From Xylaria sp. FL1777 (taxonomy: Eukaryota > Ascomycota > Sordariomycetes > Xylariales > Xylariaceae), in assembly GCA_022578965.1 (NCBI GenBank), contig MU400552.1, forward strand, positions 62,001 through 126,000: a stretch of 64,000 nucleotides of DNA. The letters run 5' to 3'. Below are positions 36,179-48,600 of the stretch, piece by piece. The notes under the pieces were generated by a model. It was not told the origin of the DNA and made no database searches. It was given only the letters and a program-made list of their open reading frames with translations. Within the stretch, counting starts at the first letter, position 1. Each line of letters begins with the position of its first letter. Both the position numbers and the translations under genes were made by a program.

Positions 36179-38665
36179 CTAGCCCTGACCCTCGGCTTCA
36201 AGTTCAGCTTCTAGTTCGGCTTCGAGATCGGCGAAGTCCTCGTCGCCTCCGTCGTCGGCTCCATCACCCTCGCCATCACCCTCACCCTCACCGTCGCCGT
36301 CGCCAACAACCTCGACCACCGCATCTCCCTCGTCGCCCGTCCCCATTGGTGTGGGTAGCCCACTACCTTCAGCATCGTCATCCCCAATATTCTTAACATT
36401 CCGCAAGGCAGTCGTTCGGGCTCTAGCGATGCGTTGTTTCTTGGACAACACGCTCCCGGGCGAGCCCTCAAAGCTGCCGTCCTCGTCTGTTTCTCCTAAC
36501 TTCCGCTTCTTATTTCTAGGCTCGTCTGTATCCGTATCTCTACTCTGATCCGTCACAGTACTCTCGACATCAGATTCGGCATCGGAACCCATAAACTCTT
36601 GGAGCTCTTTGTCCACATCATCCCAACCCGTCTGATTTATGCCGTCGACTGGGCTACCTTCACCATCTTCCAGTTCTCTCGGCATAACATCGAACCTATC
36701 CATATCATCATCGTCATCGTCATCTCCGTCGTTCTCATCATCCTCCTCTGCTGAGTCATCTGCATCGCCGTCCTCAGCCTGATCGTTCTGACTTTTCTCA
36801 ATGTCTCGATGCCCAGTATGCACGATAGTAATCCTAGGTCTAGTTGGCGAGGCCGAGGCCTCCTGTATTCCCTGAGTATTGCGGTCCGACGGATGAATAT
36901 CGATCAAATAGGGGGTAGCATCGAGCTTCCGCCACTGCGCTAATGAATCCGCTAACCAGTTTTGGTTCACGATCTTGATGGAAGGGATGCGAGCTGCCTG
37001 ACGAACCTTTTGCGTTCTTGGGCGTGAGCTACTGATGACGAGATGGGTCACGTCTGGGCTGACCCGTGTCCGGATCTCAGCACCAAAATCTTGGGCATGC
37101 ATGCCGATTTCCGATTTTCGCACATCTACACCTAGAGGAACAAGGCCGGACAACACGATTCTTGTACCTCTGAGCACTTGAGATTTCAGGTAATTTAGTG
37201 TGAGACCAACATCAGGTACGAAACTGGAAGTAATGTCCTCCATATTCCGCGTTGCAACACGGGCGTCGTACTGCTCATAGAAAGACCGGTGAAGTTCGGT
37301 TAAATGATTTTCAAGAAAGATTAATTCCTGGTCATCGTCGCGGAGAATATTATGCCTCTGGTGATGGCTAGGTATTTCTGAGTGTCCATTGGCGTCGACT
37401 TCCTCGCTATCACCGTCCTTATTAGACAGTTTCTCAGCTTGCTCATCTTCCCGGTCTAACTCTTCTTGCAGATGTAAAAGTGGCCTGTCCTTGAGCTGCT
37501 TCTCTAGTGTCCGCTCTTGCTCCTCTGTTTGCAATTGTAAGAGGGCGTTCTCTTCATCACATTTGGTTATTGCCTTTTCGCGCTCGGAAGGGATACTAGA
37601 TGTTATATTGCCATTCGGTATAGATAGTTTTGGGTCCGGAACTGGTGTTGCTGCGATCATGTCCTCACGCTTCGGTAAGAAGCTAGAGTTAATATCACCG
37701 ATGCCTTTAAAGAAGTCATAGGGCGTCACTTTAATGAGGTTTGGTCGGTTATGTGGCCACACATCGGCACGGTCATCGATCACGACGACCATGTTGGTGC
37801 TAACGGGAAATAGACGTTGCAGGCTTTTGGCGGTCATACTACCGTTCTCGTCCCGACTGATGACTCTGTTGCCAAATAGCTTTTGTGTAGGATCGACAAT
37901 TTTAGCTATATTTAAAGCATAGGCTCGCGTGCCCATGGTGTATACGTGGAGCTCAAATATCTCGGCCATTCTTTCTAGGAATTCCAACAGGCCAGGTCGC
38001 ATCTTGATGTAGTACCAGCACCCGCTTGCCAAGCCACGAGGGCCATCATCGAGCTGGAAGCTGCGCACGTCCTTGACAGACTCGTAGTTGGGGTTGGCAG
38101 GATCCTGTTGCCACTCGCCGATAGTGGGCTCGATGCAGGCATGGATAATGGTCTGGTCAAGATCGACAACGAGACTGAGCTTGCGTTCTTTGAGAAGCCG
38201 GCGCTGGAGCTGCATCTCGGCTCGTTCGGCCTGATTGTGGCTCACGGTTAGAGCTACATTATCGTGAACCATGGAGACGGTGGCACGCTCAGTGTCGAGA
38301 GACTCTGTGGCCCAGTCCTGCTGTTTCATGTCCTTGCCACAAAGGGCGCAAAGACCGGCATACTGGACCTCATGGCTGCAGGTCTCCTCAACGACGACGA
38401 ACTCTTGGTCTCGATTTATAACCTCCCCTTCCTGGACGCGCCATTGTTTGATTTTGCCCTCGGTGGGACTGTCCCAGTCGGCAATGCCATTCTCTAGCAC
38501 GGTACGTTCTTCGTTGAGTGCCGGGTCGCCTATCTTGCGTTCGAACTTGAAGGTGTACTGCAGGATAGGCTCCTTCTTGACGACACCGTCGCCAGGGTGT
38601 TTAAATATCTTGGAGATCGTTATTGGATAGCGGAGGCGCTGTCCAAGCTTGAGTGTCTTTGCCAT
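36179..38665 (-). CDS. FCP1: RNA polymerase II CTD phosphatase FCP1
   Basis: A single uninterrupted exon of 828 residues. The first ATG in frame (38665) begins MAKTLKLGQRLRYPITISK. The catalytic FCP/SCP (HAD-fold) domain runs from about 160 to 330 with the nucleophile motif DLDQT (Asp168, Asp170), then WYYIKMRPGLLEFLE and VVVIDDRADVW, which carries the conserved acidic pair. A coiled, Glu/Lys-rich linker follows. A BRCT domain (about 490-590) includes RGTRIVLSGLVPLG and WLADSLAQWRKLD. The last 200 residues are strongly acidic, with a GDDDDDDDMD run and a C-terminal DGEGEGDGEGDGADD repeat. FCP1 removes phosphate from Ser2/Ser5 of the Pol II C-terminal repeat so the polymerase can be recycled; the acidic tail binds TFIIF in the family. 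Length and domain order are normal. Confidence 0.96.
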   Translation of the reverse strand: MAKTLKLGQRLRYPITISKIFKHPGDGVVKKEPILQYTFKFERKIGDPALNEERTVLENGIADWDSPTEGKIKQWRVQEGEVINRDQEFVVVEETCSHEVQYAGLCALCGKDMKQQDWATESLDTERATVSMVHDNVALTVSHNQAERAEMQLQRRLLKERKLSLVVDLDQTIIHACIEPTIGEWQQDPANPNYESVKDVRSFQLDDGPRGLASGCWYYIKMRPGLLEFLERMAEIFELHVYTMGTRAYALNIAKIVDPTQKLFGNRVISRDENGSMTAKSLQRLFPVSTNMVVVIDDRADVWPHNRPNLIKVTPYDFFKGIGDINSSFLPKREDMIAATPVPDPKLSIPNGNITSSIPSEREKAITKCDEENALLQLQTEEQERTLEKQLKDRPLLHLQEELDREDEQAEKLSNKDGDSEEVDANGHSEIPSHHQRHNILRDDDQELIFLENHLTELHRSFYEQYDARVATRNMEDITSSFVPDVGLTLNYLKSQVLRGTRIVLSGLVPLGVDVRKSEIGMHAQDFGAEIRTRVSPDVTHLVISSSRPRTQKVRQAARIPSIKIVNQNWLADSLAQWRKLDATPYLIDIHPSDRNTQGIQEASASPTRPRITIVHTGHRDIEKSQNDQAEDGDADDSAEEDDENDGDDDDDDDMDRFDVMPRELEDGEGSPVDGINQTGWDDVDKELQEFMGSDAESDVESTVTDQSRDTDTDEPRNKKRKLGETDEDGSFEGSPGSVLSKKQRIARARTTALRNVKNIGDDDAEGSGLPTPMGTGDEGDAVVEVVGDGDGEGEGDGEGDGADDGGDEDFADLEAELEAELEAEGQG

Positions 38666-40713
38666 TGCAGGTGGCGCGTGGGATGCGCGATGGTGCTCAT
38701 GGCACAAGGAGCGCGTCTTGTCGCAAAATAGCTGATGACTTGAGAGCCTCAGGGCGGCGGAACTGGAGCTCGATGCTCAGCACAGCTTCGACGTATAACG
38801 GTTTTCGCGGAGGGTTGTATTGAGGCTCAACGGCTCAGTTGGCGTGGGCGACGGTTTGAGGTTAACGGACTGCTTGGAGCTAGAGAGACCTTATTCCTGT
38901 TGGTAAATGTGCAAGTTGCGAAAGGAATTGGTAGAGCTATCTATGAGCAAATACCTACTTATAGTTAGCCCCAATTTTCGCTCAGACCTATAGCCTGGTC
39001 GCCGTAACCGACGGTGTCTAGACCAGACGCGAAAAGATGACGAACGGACTGCGGAACGGGGAATAGGGATGGAGACGTAGGTATGTACGTATGTACAGGC
39101 AGTATGTACAGGCAGTGTATCCGTACCTACCCACTGAGGTAGCGTAGGTTTAAGTGGGTCTCAGCAGGCGCCTCAAGTTTTCCGTGTAAGTAGACATACA
39201 AGCTACTGACCTCCCAAAAAGAAGTGATAGAAAATTTTGGGAGACAACAATGATGCTAAAAGAAAAGAAAAAGAAATTATGAGAGATTTCTAATAAGTAT
39301 TAGGTAGTATGATACGGTGAATATTGAGAATGGCTGCAGTAGAAGAACAAGAACGGTTCCTCGACGAAGAAAACAGGCTTAATAAAGGGGGGGGGGGTAA
39401 ACAATGCTCACTCACATTTGCCTCCAAGAATTGATCCAGGTGGGATGCACTGCTGTACTGGTTGATGGCTCTTCTGCTGATAAAGAAGAAGACAAGTCAA
39501 GGTATTGGGATCAGAGGAGTGATAAGATCTGAAAATTGAAGAGGCGTGAGAATGCGATCAGGCACTCGGCAGTGAACCCCTCGGAAACGCTGTAATCCGC
39601 AATGGCGACAATTGATGCTGTGGTGAACCTCTCCACAGGTAGGTACTTGGGTTCCTGTACTGCCTAGGTGGGCCAGGTAGGTAGCTCAGGCTGGCCGCAT
39701 AAACGTGGACCGCTGGAATGTAGGAGTGCCGGTACACGGTGCTGAGATACTGTGTGGTGGGATCCCGCGTGGTGTGGTTGTAGGTCGACGATGATACAAG
39801 TGCTGGAGTAGATAAGGTAGGTATACTGTAGGAATGTGGAGACGGCGTGGTAACGGTAGGTAGGTATTGTAGTGTAGGTACGTATTGTACTGATGTCACT
39901 GGTTGGGTGGTAGCTTGGGTAAGTGAGCAGGATGTAGACAGGCAGGTAGGTAGGCAATGCTTTCTTTTACTTGACCACTTCTTGCTTCAAGCCTTCCTTC
40001 TGCGACCAGGTGCCGCAATGGGTTGGGGGATTGGAGTTCCTTTAATACCTCTCGGTTGCACTAGTGTTGCCCCTTGTCCGTTTGCGGGGTGAGGGCGCGC
40101 GAGCTCCAAGAGCTCCAAGAGCTCAACTGATGCAGGGGCAACGAGTGTGGCTGAATGAATGACTGCCGTTGATTGGAGACCAGGGAGCGCTGTCAAAGCC
40201 ACATCCCACATCACACCATTGTCAGCTCTCCAGTGCCACTGTATGTGGCGTACGCGGCAGATGTTAAAAAAAACAGCTGACGATTGTGGTGGTCGTGCAA
40301 AGGATCGATATGCCCAGTTTTGAAAGGTGAGTATAACCTGCCTTTGTTTTCAAAAGCTGGGGTGTGGCATTATCTGATCATGTCAGGAAAAATGACAAAA
40401 TGCGGATAAAAAAGATGAGGATGAATGTCAGGAAAAAAGGCCGTCCTTATTATACCCGTCCAATACTGCCAGGGAATGCTTCTACGGCTAGGCAAACTAG
40501 AGAAGTGTTGATAAAGACGTGTGCTTTCACTATCTAATTGCAGGAGCTTGTTAGAAGCATCGTCTAGTCTTAACAAAGCCAACATGAGAGCAAAATATAC
40601 CAAGCTATCTTTGTACCATATCGATCTTCTAAGAAGGCAAATAATCGAGGCCAATTCATGTGCGACTTAATGTAGATTAGTTCTCACCAAGCCCTTACTG
40701 ACCTTCCCGGAGT
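38666..40713. other. Intergenic region between FCP1 and CHL1
   Basis: About 2 kb holding the FCP1 promoter and the CHL1 3' end. It contains a G homopolymer near 39388-39397, a low-complexity stretch of GTAGGTAGGTA-type repeats from about 39640 to 39960, and scattered TACCTA motifs near 39120. Open frames here are low-complexity Tyr/Thr/Ser translations of those repeats. The right end (about 40370-40700) is probably the 3' flank of CHL1. Confidence 0.6.
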
Positions 40714-43448
40714 CTATTGTCTGCCCCTAAAGAATCCACTCAGCTTGCTCATCATCTGTCCTAGTCCTCCGTTTTCACTGCCGCTGATGAGCCCGTTTTG
40801 GATCCACCCCGGCAGCTTGCCCCTGATTCGGTCCGTGCCAAATCGTCGGTCTACCAGCACAATCGCGGCGTAGTCGTTGCGGTGCCTAATTGCGCGCCCG
40901 ATGCTCTGGTTTACCGCGCGCATGCAAGCGTTTTCGTAAAAATCCCTGGCCGCCTGCTTCGCTGCCGCCATAGCTTCGTTCCGTGGCCGGGGAGCGTCGC
41001 ATTCTATCAGCTGCCTGACTCGCGTCGACTGAATGTACTCGATCCGTGCTTTCCAATCCGGCGAGTTGATGTTTGGGTACGGGAGCCCTACAATGATGAC
41101 ACAGCGACCGAGGCGGTCTGAGAAGTTGATACCTTCGCTCATCTTACCACCAACAACACTGAGAAGGAGAGCCCCGCGAGCTCTGGTGGCCGGTTTCGCC
41201 GTGGTCGTTTGGGGGTCCTCGTCTAGTATGGCTTTACTATACTGCTCGAGAAGATCGTCACTGGAACCGCCCTTTGTCTCACTAAAGACGGCTTTCTTAT
41301 TTTGTAATTTGCTCCAGATGGATGTAAGCTGCGTACCCTCGGTCTCATTCCAGACGCCTACTACCTCGTCGAGATACCCGTAACTCGGGAAGAAAACGAC
41401 GACGCCATCGGGTACCGCTGTACAGATGTTGAGGATGGCGAGTCCGAGTTCGCGTATCATCGTCCTGTCACCCCGTTTCTGGTAACTAAACTCAAACTCC
41501 ATCCTGTTGGCATTGCTTTTTGGGTGGCAAGATGACAGTGTCCAGACGCAAAGGTTAGAAGCTGGGATGACATGACCGCAGCTAAGAGTGGTGATCTTCT
41601 CTGAACTCAAGTCGGGAAACAGATGGGCGGTATAATCCTCAAATGGCGACATAGTGCCACCCGCAAGGATAACCGCCCGAGCCTTTAATGCGATCGATGA
41701 GAATGCATGCGTTGGAGAGAGCAAGAGATAGGATAATTTGATATCCTCCCGTTCTTTCCCATCTGCCTTCTGGTAAAAGATCCGTCCTTCGGAACTCAGA
41801 TTACTTAATGACACGAGGAAAGATAGAAGCGTGTGCAGGACAGGTGTTGATGAGAATGAAGTGTTGGGATTTGTTGCCACTTGTGTTTCGACGTGCGCTG
41901 CGTATCCCTCAATCTTATAGGCTAACTTCGACCCCTGGATGAAATCAACGAGCTTGAATAGGTTGATTTGGTCGATGCCCTTATGCTTGAGCAGCGCGTT
42001 GGGGTCAACGATTCCCTGGTCGGTCTGTAGCATGACCCGTCAGCGGTCATCAACGACTATACTGAGTGAATTCCCTTAGATACCTTGAAGCCCAGAGCAT
42101 TTTCCATCCATGTACGTAGACCATCTACCACTCTAGCGACCTGACCAACCATGACTCTATTCTCACCCTTGAGCTTCTTCCCAAATTTCTTGACGTATAC
42201 CTCAAGTAACAGCCTTGCACGAACAAGGTCCTTTAGGCAAATTTCAGAAGCATATACATTCGCGATAGCATCCATGATATTATGGGCTTCATCGATAATG
42301 ACGATATTACCGTCGAGCTTTATGCCGAGCGCATCCCTAGCGGATTTCTGGAGTAGTAAGGGATATGGAAGGGTGATAACTTCTGCCCCGGGAATTGCCG
42401 TTCTTGAAGCATAGTATGGACATACTTGTAAAGCCTTTCCCAGATTGTGTAGATCCTCTATATCAGGTAGGGTAGCGAGCACGTTGTCGCGGAACTGGTG
42501 AGTTTGCCCAATGTTATCGGGTTTTGGGATGAAGTGACACTTGTCTTTCGTCTTAGATTGTTGAAGCTCAGAGCAGCGGTCATTGATCGCGGATAGTGAT
42601 CCTAGACGCGCGACAGAGGGGTTAATGCAGAGCCGCTGACGAGAAGATAGTGGCACGTGCTTTACTGCTTCTACCTCATGGTCTTCATTATTCTTGAGGA
42701 ATTCATCCGGCACTGAAGGTGGAAACGTTGGTCTACGTAGCTCCGATATGAATTGCGTCAGTTGGGAGTGTGTCCTTGATGTATAGTATATCTGCTAAGT
42801 TGTTAGTAGCGATTGGGTGCAGTCATAGAATGCGTTTGGACTAGCCTTGACCTGGTCGCCCTCCTTGCTGTCGTCAGTTTCTTCTTTGCCTATATCAGAA
42901 AACTTAGGCACGTCTTCATCGTCTTGCTCGTCTAGCAGCCATTCTTCCTCGGTGCTACTAAGGTCCTTCGCCTCCTTGCCAGCATTGCTCTGGCCATACT
43001 TTCTCCTCTTTTTCTCCCTCTGCTCCATAATGGCCTCCCTTGCTCGGATTTCCCTTAGTTTTGTCTCTCTCTCTTCCCATAGGTCCACAACCTCGGCTCG
43101 TTTTCTCTTGAGCAACTGTTCCAGAACCCAGCTAGGCTCATCTTTGAACAAGTCGGCTGCTGCATCGATGGATATTTCATAGGTTTTCCTCTTGTGATTT
43201 CTCAGCCAAGTTAAAGCTGCACAGATAAGTGACAGTGATTTTCCCTGGTGGGAGTCAGCGCAATTGCATAATTAAATGTAGAGCGGAACATCTCGTACGG
43301 TGCCTGTAGGGCTCTCCAGGATGCCAATCTGACCATTTCCTTGTTCAAGAACATTGTAAACTGTCTGCATGAACTGCAGTTGCACGTCATAGGGGGTAAA
43401 TGGGTGATGGAAATCTATGTTTCGAGTTCGCTCAATAATTTCCTCCAT
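40714..43448 (-). CDS. CHL1: ATP-dependent DNA helicase CHL1 (DDX11/FANCJ-like, iron-sulfur)
   Basis: Four exons, 43448-43299, 43244-42852, 42791-42084 and 42024-40714, encode 853 residues (yeast Chl1 has 861); introns are 54, 59 and 59 nt, all phase 0. The Q-type motif FTPYDVQLQFMQ precedes Walker A SPTGTGKS (46-53), which intron 1 splits exactly between Thr50 and Gly51. An acidic/basic coiled insert follows, then IYYTSRTHSQL (motif Ia). Four cysteines (CINPS, RCSEL, KCHFI, VCPYY) form the iron-sulfur site. Motif II is IVIIDEAHN (Asp348). The C-terminal half has SVVGGKMSEGINFSD and QSIGRAIRHRNDYA (motif VI). CHL1 is a 5'-3' helicase in sister-chromatid cohesion and replication-linked repair, acting in the nucleus. 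It is divergent from ATG26, about 2.2 kb apart. A clear orthologue. Confidence 0.96.
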
Positions 43449-45625
43449 TCTGTCTCACTCGTTTTCTTTCTTTTCCCTTTCCTTCTTTCTCTTATTTCCT
43501 TGACCGAAACTTCGGTTCTAGGTGCGCACACAACAACAGAAGCTTCGTCAATTCGTTCTCAAGCGTGAATAGGCGTGTCGCCATTCCATTTCCCCAAGAC
43601 TATGCGCTCTCGAAACACATCTGTCAACGTATGCGATCAAAATGCTCTTATCTCATAGTGTGAGCTAGAACAGAAATCTCACTGCAGATACACGTTAACG
43701 TATATTTACAGGCCGAGCTAAGAGGAGATAATAAACTTACCATGAAGCAGAACGGAGACTAAGGCGTGTGTCGCTGTGTTGACCTTTAGATAAAGTGGCT
43801 GTGTGTGTATAGCTAAGGACCTATCTAGTTATGTACCGTAGGTACCCGAGCCACATGTTGTGTGGCTTACTTTGTATGTAACCAGGTAGGTATGCAACTA
43901 TCGGTATTTCCCTGAGTGGCCCAATCTTCTTCAGCCTTAACGGCTTCTTTGATGATCCGATTTATTATCTTCTCATGCAAAGTTAAATCCTTTAAAGAGA
44001 CCGGCACATCAAGTTAGGTTAACGTTTCTCTACGATTATAAAATTACTTGACTCAGGTTCTTAGGTAGCTGGGTTGGCTAGAATACCTTGAAATGTAGTG
44101 GTCTGTTGTTGGGATTAGGTAATTGATAATCTGATATGAAATGATAATGCATCTGACATTGCGTGATGCCCAAGTACCTTACTACATACCTAAGGTAGTG
44201 AGATCAGAGCAGTCCGTCATGTGAAAATTCTGGTCACCGTCGAGGTTCTGTCCAGGTGATTAAGCACTACTTGCTACACATGACTCTCATCAGACTTTCA
44301 GTCAGCAGCAGAACAATGGGATTCGAGCCTACCTAGGTATCTATCCTCTACAATACCTAGGTAGGGACACTACTGAAGTGATGGTACCCACAGCTATGGG
44401 GAGCTGCTCAGGTGGTAGTGGGTTCTTCTAGTGGGCCTTTCACTGAACCGTCAGCACAGGTAGGGCATCTGCCTGGCCCGGCAGCGGAGCCACATGTACA
44501 CAGTACTCAAATGCTGCTTGCAGAGCTGGTCAAACTGTAGGTACCACAATACCCAGAAGACGGGAGTCATGCTTGACGTGACTCAACGTCATCTGCAGGC
44601 CGACCCGAGTGACTGCCCTGCCTATCGACTTATCGATAACCTCTGATTAGTGGGCTAGAACTACCCCGGTGGTTTCCCCTGCGCCAGCATTCAGACCGAT
44701 AACTGCTGTGTCTCTACGTAGTTCGGCTAACCTAGTCTAGGTATACGACATGTCGTGTAGATCAGCCAATGGACCATTGACAACACGAATTGCACCACTG
44801 ACCAGTGACCACTGCCTGCCCAGCTACATGCGTATACTTACCTGCCTACCCATTGTTATCTCATCCTTCATTCCTCCCACGACTACAGTCCCTACAGTAC
44901 GGTAGGCACTTACCTTGCTGTCTTCTGCATCAACATGTCGGAACACTGCCAACCTTAGCCGATGCATGCCTCCTGGGCTTATCACATCGCCGCCACCTCA
45001 CTGATGCACATCTTGCCTGCACCAGCAATGACTAAGTAGGCACACGGGGCGACTCGAAGAGAAAGTCTGCTGCATGCCTCTTATCTGTCCAGCCCAGAGC
45101 TGCATCGAGCTGAACAGGTACCTACGTGAATCCGATGACCAGCGGATCATGTCCCTGTCTAGCACAATAGCAGCATCCAATCAAGATCAAGTGAATCCGT
45201 CTTTCGATATTCCGCACGCCCAAAGCTCGGTCGGTGAATTGTACCTCCAAGGGTACATCCGCCTGGTCGTCGTATTGCCTAGCTCTAGACATTGTTCTTT
45301 CTTTCATCCTTCGTCTTTAATGTTCTTGCCCTCGGCCTGTCGCCGTGCTCTAAATCCCGGTGTATCTCGTCCTTCTAGTGGCTGTTCATGTCTCTATAAA
45401 CCCTGCCCTTCTTGTCAGCTTGCTTGGCGTGCCGTGGATTCTCCTTCAAGATTCCGTATATCGGTTCAGACAGCGTTGCATCACACCGTCCCATCTCATA
45501 GTCCCAAGGACCTGCGCTACGGTAACTCAAAAGGCAACTCAAAAGACAACTCATACATGCTCTGAGTTCTCTTAGAAAGTCTTATGTGGCAGCGCTCGCC
45601 CGGCCATCCCAGGCTAGCTTGAACC
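43449..45625. other. Shared upstream region of CHL1 and ATG26
   Basis: About 2.2 kb between divergent start codons. It holds both promoters, several TACCTAGGTA-type palindromes (about 43838, 44185, 44332, 44355, 44735) and an 11-bp tandem repeat just before ATG26 (45522-45553). A plus-strand open frame at 45074-45565 has no family features and is more likely 5' leader. No RNA gene was recognised. Confidence 0.6.
45522..45553 (+). repeat. Tandem AACTCAAAAG repeat in the ATG26 leader
   Basis: About two and a half copies of an 11-bp unit (AACTCAAAAGGC / AACTCAAAAGAC / AACTC), ending about 70 bases before the ATG26 start codon. The likely location is the 5' untranslated region. Function is unknown. 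Confidence 0.8.
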
Positions 45626-48600
45626 ATGACCTCCAACCCCGAAGAAGACGCTGCCGTACGGCGGCGGGTTAGTAGAAAAATTATCAGAAAGAATAGAGAA
45701 GGACGCCGCCCAACCATGAACTTTCCCGATCGCTTTAAAGACTTCGCCGACGATGCAGACGAAGACGTCCTTCCACCGAGCCACGGCCCTGGCATGTTCA
45801 TGAATATGAACCAGTCGATATTCGGGCTTATTGCTGCCGCCGGCTCAAACGTAGACTTCAACGATCGCTTTGAAGGCCAGTCCAGCGACGATTACGATAA
45901 CGACGACGACGACAACAGCGACGATAATACAAAAGCGAAAGAGAAAGGGAGGGGGAGGGGGAAAGGGAAGCAGCGCGAGCAGGTAGCGAAGACCACTGTC
46001 CTCAAAAAGAGCTCATCTAGCAAAGAGAAGGATATTACCGACGAGAAGGAGAGACGAGAAAGATCTGGGCCACTTTTACAATCGTTGCCTCAGCTGCCGC
46101 ACGTCTCAACGCATCCCCCAAGCAGGCGATCAAATTTGAAGCCCTCTCGGCCCTTCGACGCAAGTGGTAATACCAGCCGTCGGACATCGACTTCTCCTAT
46201 TAGCAAGTTTCAACCGCCTACTACGGAATCCACCGCTATTGATCATGTAGAACGACTGGCTCCTGTCATGAGCCGTATGTTAGAAGCTAGAGCAGAGATG
46301 GCTTCGCGGCCTAGTTTCGACCTGGAGGGCTTATCGAGAGACCAGCAGAACGATGGGAACGAAACAGGTCATGGTGCCCTTGCCCGGAAATTGAAGGAAA
46401 TATTCGAATTTGATCACCCAGAGGAAGTTGTAGAAGGTCTGATATGTTCTTTTTCCAAGCTGGTACATAGCTAATCGTTTTATCAGAATACCCCTGCTGG
46501 CTCCTTCAAAGTGTTCTTTTGCAAGGTTATTTGTACATCACGTCGAGGCACATCTGCTTTTATGCATACTTGCCTCGAAAAGCTGTAAGCAATTCCCATG
46601 TTTTTGTTAGTAAGCTGGCTTTACTAACGTTGGTTGTAGCAAGAGGTCGCAAAGTCGGGCTATCTGGCTAAGAGTGGCAAGAGGAACCCCAAGTATAGTC
46701 GGTATTGGTTTCGATTAAAGGGTGATGTGCTAGCATACTACCGGGACGCATCCAATCTTTACTTCCCTCATGGACAGATTGACCTTCGCTATGCAATCTC
46801 GGCAAATGTCACCGACAAGGACCAGGATGCAGTTCACTTCTCCGTCGCTACACATCACCGAACCTACCATTTCCGAGCCGATAGCGCACCAAGTGCCAAA
46901 GAATGGGTTAAAAGTTTGCAGCGCGTTATATTTCGATCACACAACGAAGGCGATAGTGTGAAAATATCTCTACCGATTGAAAATATATTAGATGTCGAAG
47001 ACAGTCAAATGATCGAGTTTGCTGACACCTGCAAAGTTCGCGTCATCGATAATGACGAAACTTATTCTATTGACGAGGTATGTCCATTCTAGGCTGTGAA
47101 GTGGTCTCTGGTTAACTTTTGTAGTATTTTTTCTCCTTCTTTAGTTTCGGTAAGGAAGCAATTAATGTGCTCAAGATACTTGTGGAGGATGCCTCTCGTC
47201 GGCATTCTGGCGAAAGTGATCAGAACACAGCCCACCTAGCTGCAATTGAGTCCAGCTCAGCGTCAAAGGTTCAAAACTCTTTCGCGGGTGAATCCAGGTC
47301 TCCGAACATTCGTGAAAATGTCAAAGCAACCTTGTCTCCTCGAGCATCTAGAACTCGCCGGGAATCAAGCCCACGGTTTAGTGGTGATTTACCACGCGAT
47401 GCATTTCACCAATCTGGACGACGTGGGAGTCTAGATCTCGGCCATCCGATAGACATTAATCGCCCACGGCGGAGCTTTGGAGGCCGCCAATCCCTTAGTA
47501 AGAGTCAATACGATAGTGCCGCCTCGCAAGAAAATCATGAATCGTCCGATTCTTACGTTCAGTCTCTGGAAGACCACAGCATGTCTGGCCTAGCGGCGTC
47601 GTCAAACGAAGACCCATCTGGCAGTCAGATTCTCAGGGGAAGTGAGGTATTTCACAGACCTATTATCCGTCATTCTAACTCCACCTCCGGAGCTGGTGTA
47701 GTCCCGCCGTCGAGTAAATATGCTGCAGATGAGCAGCCACTCGAAATGTCCCAGCAGTTACATCATGCTATGACAACAGAGCATGCAACCGATTCTGTTC
47801 CAGGAGAGAGACCCGACCGAGCAACAACACCAACGCTTCACAACTTGGCAAAGATGGGTACCTACCCCCTACAGAGAGCTGGGATATTTGCAAACTACTT
47901 GAACCAGACTAGTCGTCGGATGAGTAACTTGTTGGCAACGGAGTCAATGGGATATGTGGAGAAGGTCTCAGGCATGTGGAAAGGGGGCAGAAAACATTAC
48001 AACGAAATGCCAGGCCTTAGAACCGATGACGCGGCAGACGATGAGGAAAATAGCGTCGATGGTAAGCATGCCACGGCGATGGAACGCTTTCGCGCACATT
48101 TCGCTCTCCCCGCAACTGAGAAGCTTCAGGCTACATACTTTGGGTTCCTTATCCGTGTTTTACCGCTCTACGGCAAGGTCTATATCAGCGATCGGCATTT
48201 CTGCTTCCGCAGTCTGTTGCCTGGCACCCGAACGAAACTCATTCTTCCGCTCAAAGATATCGAAACTGCCGATAAAGAGATGGGGTTTCGCTTTGGATAT
48301 TCTGGCTTGGTGGTTGTTATTCGTGGGCACGAAGAACTGTTCTTCGAGTTTAGTCAGGTCGATGTCAGAGACGACTGCGCTGTGACCTTGCTGCAAAGCC
48401 TCGAGAGGACACGCTACCTACGTGAAACAGGGCAACTCGAGGAAGACACGCCTGAGGAGGGGGTTGAGGCACTTGCAGAACGTGACGCCCTCGATGAAGC
48501 GCGTTTACGGGAAGGGAACGAACATGAACTCAAGATGCCTCAGGAAGCTTCTGGCCTTTCAGACTCTTCGCCTACCATTTTATTTGACGATCCTAAAGCA

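Noticed and set aside
44318..44360. tRNA-like T-loop (GGATTCGAGCC)
   Set aside because: No matching acceptor, D or anticodon stems could be folded around it.
45074..45565. 163-residue plus-strand frame upstream of ATG26
   Set aside because: Composition is random-looking with many Ser/Cys and no domain; position suits the ATG26 5' leader.
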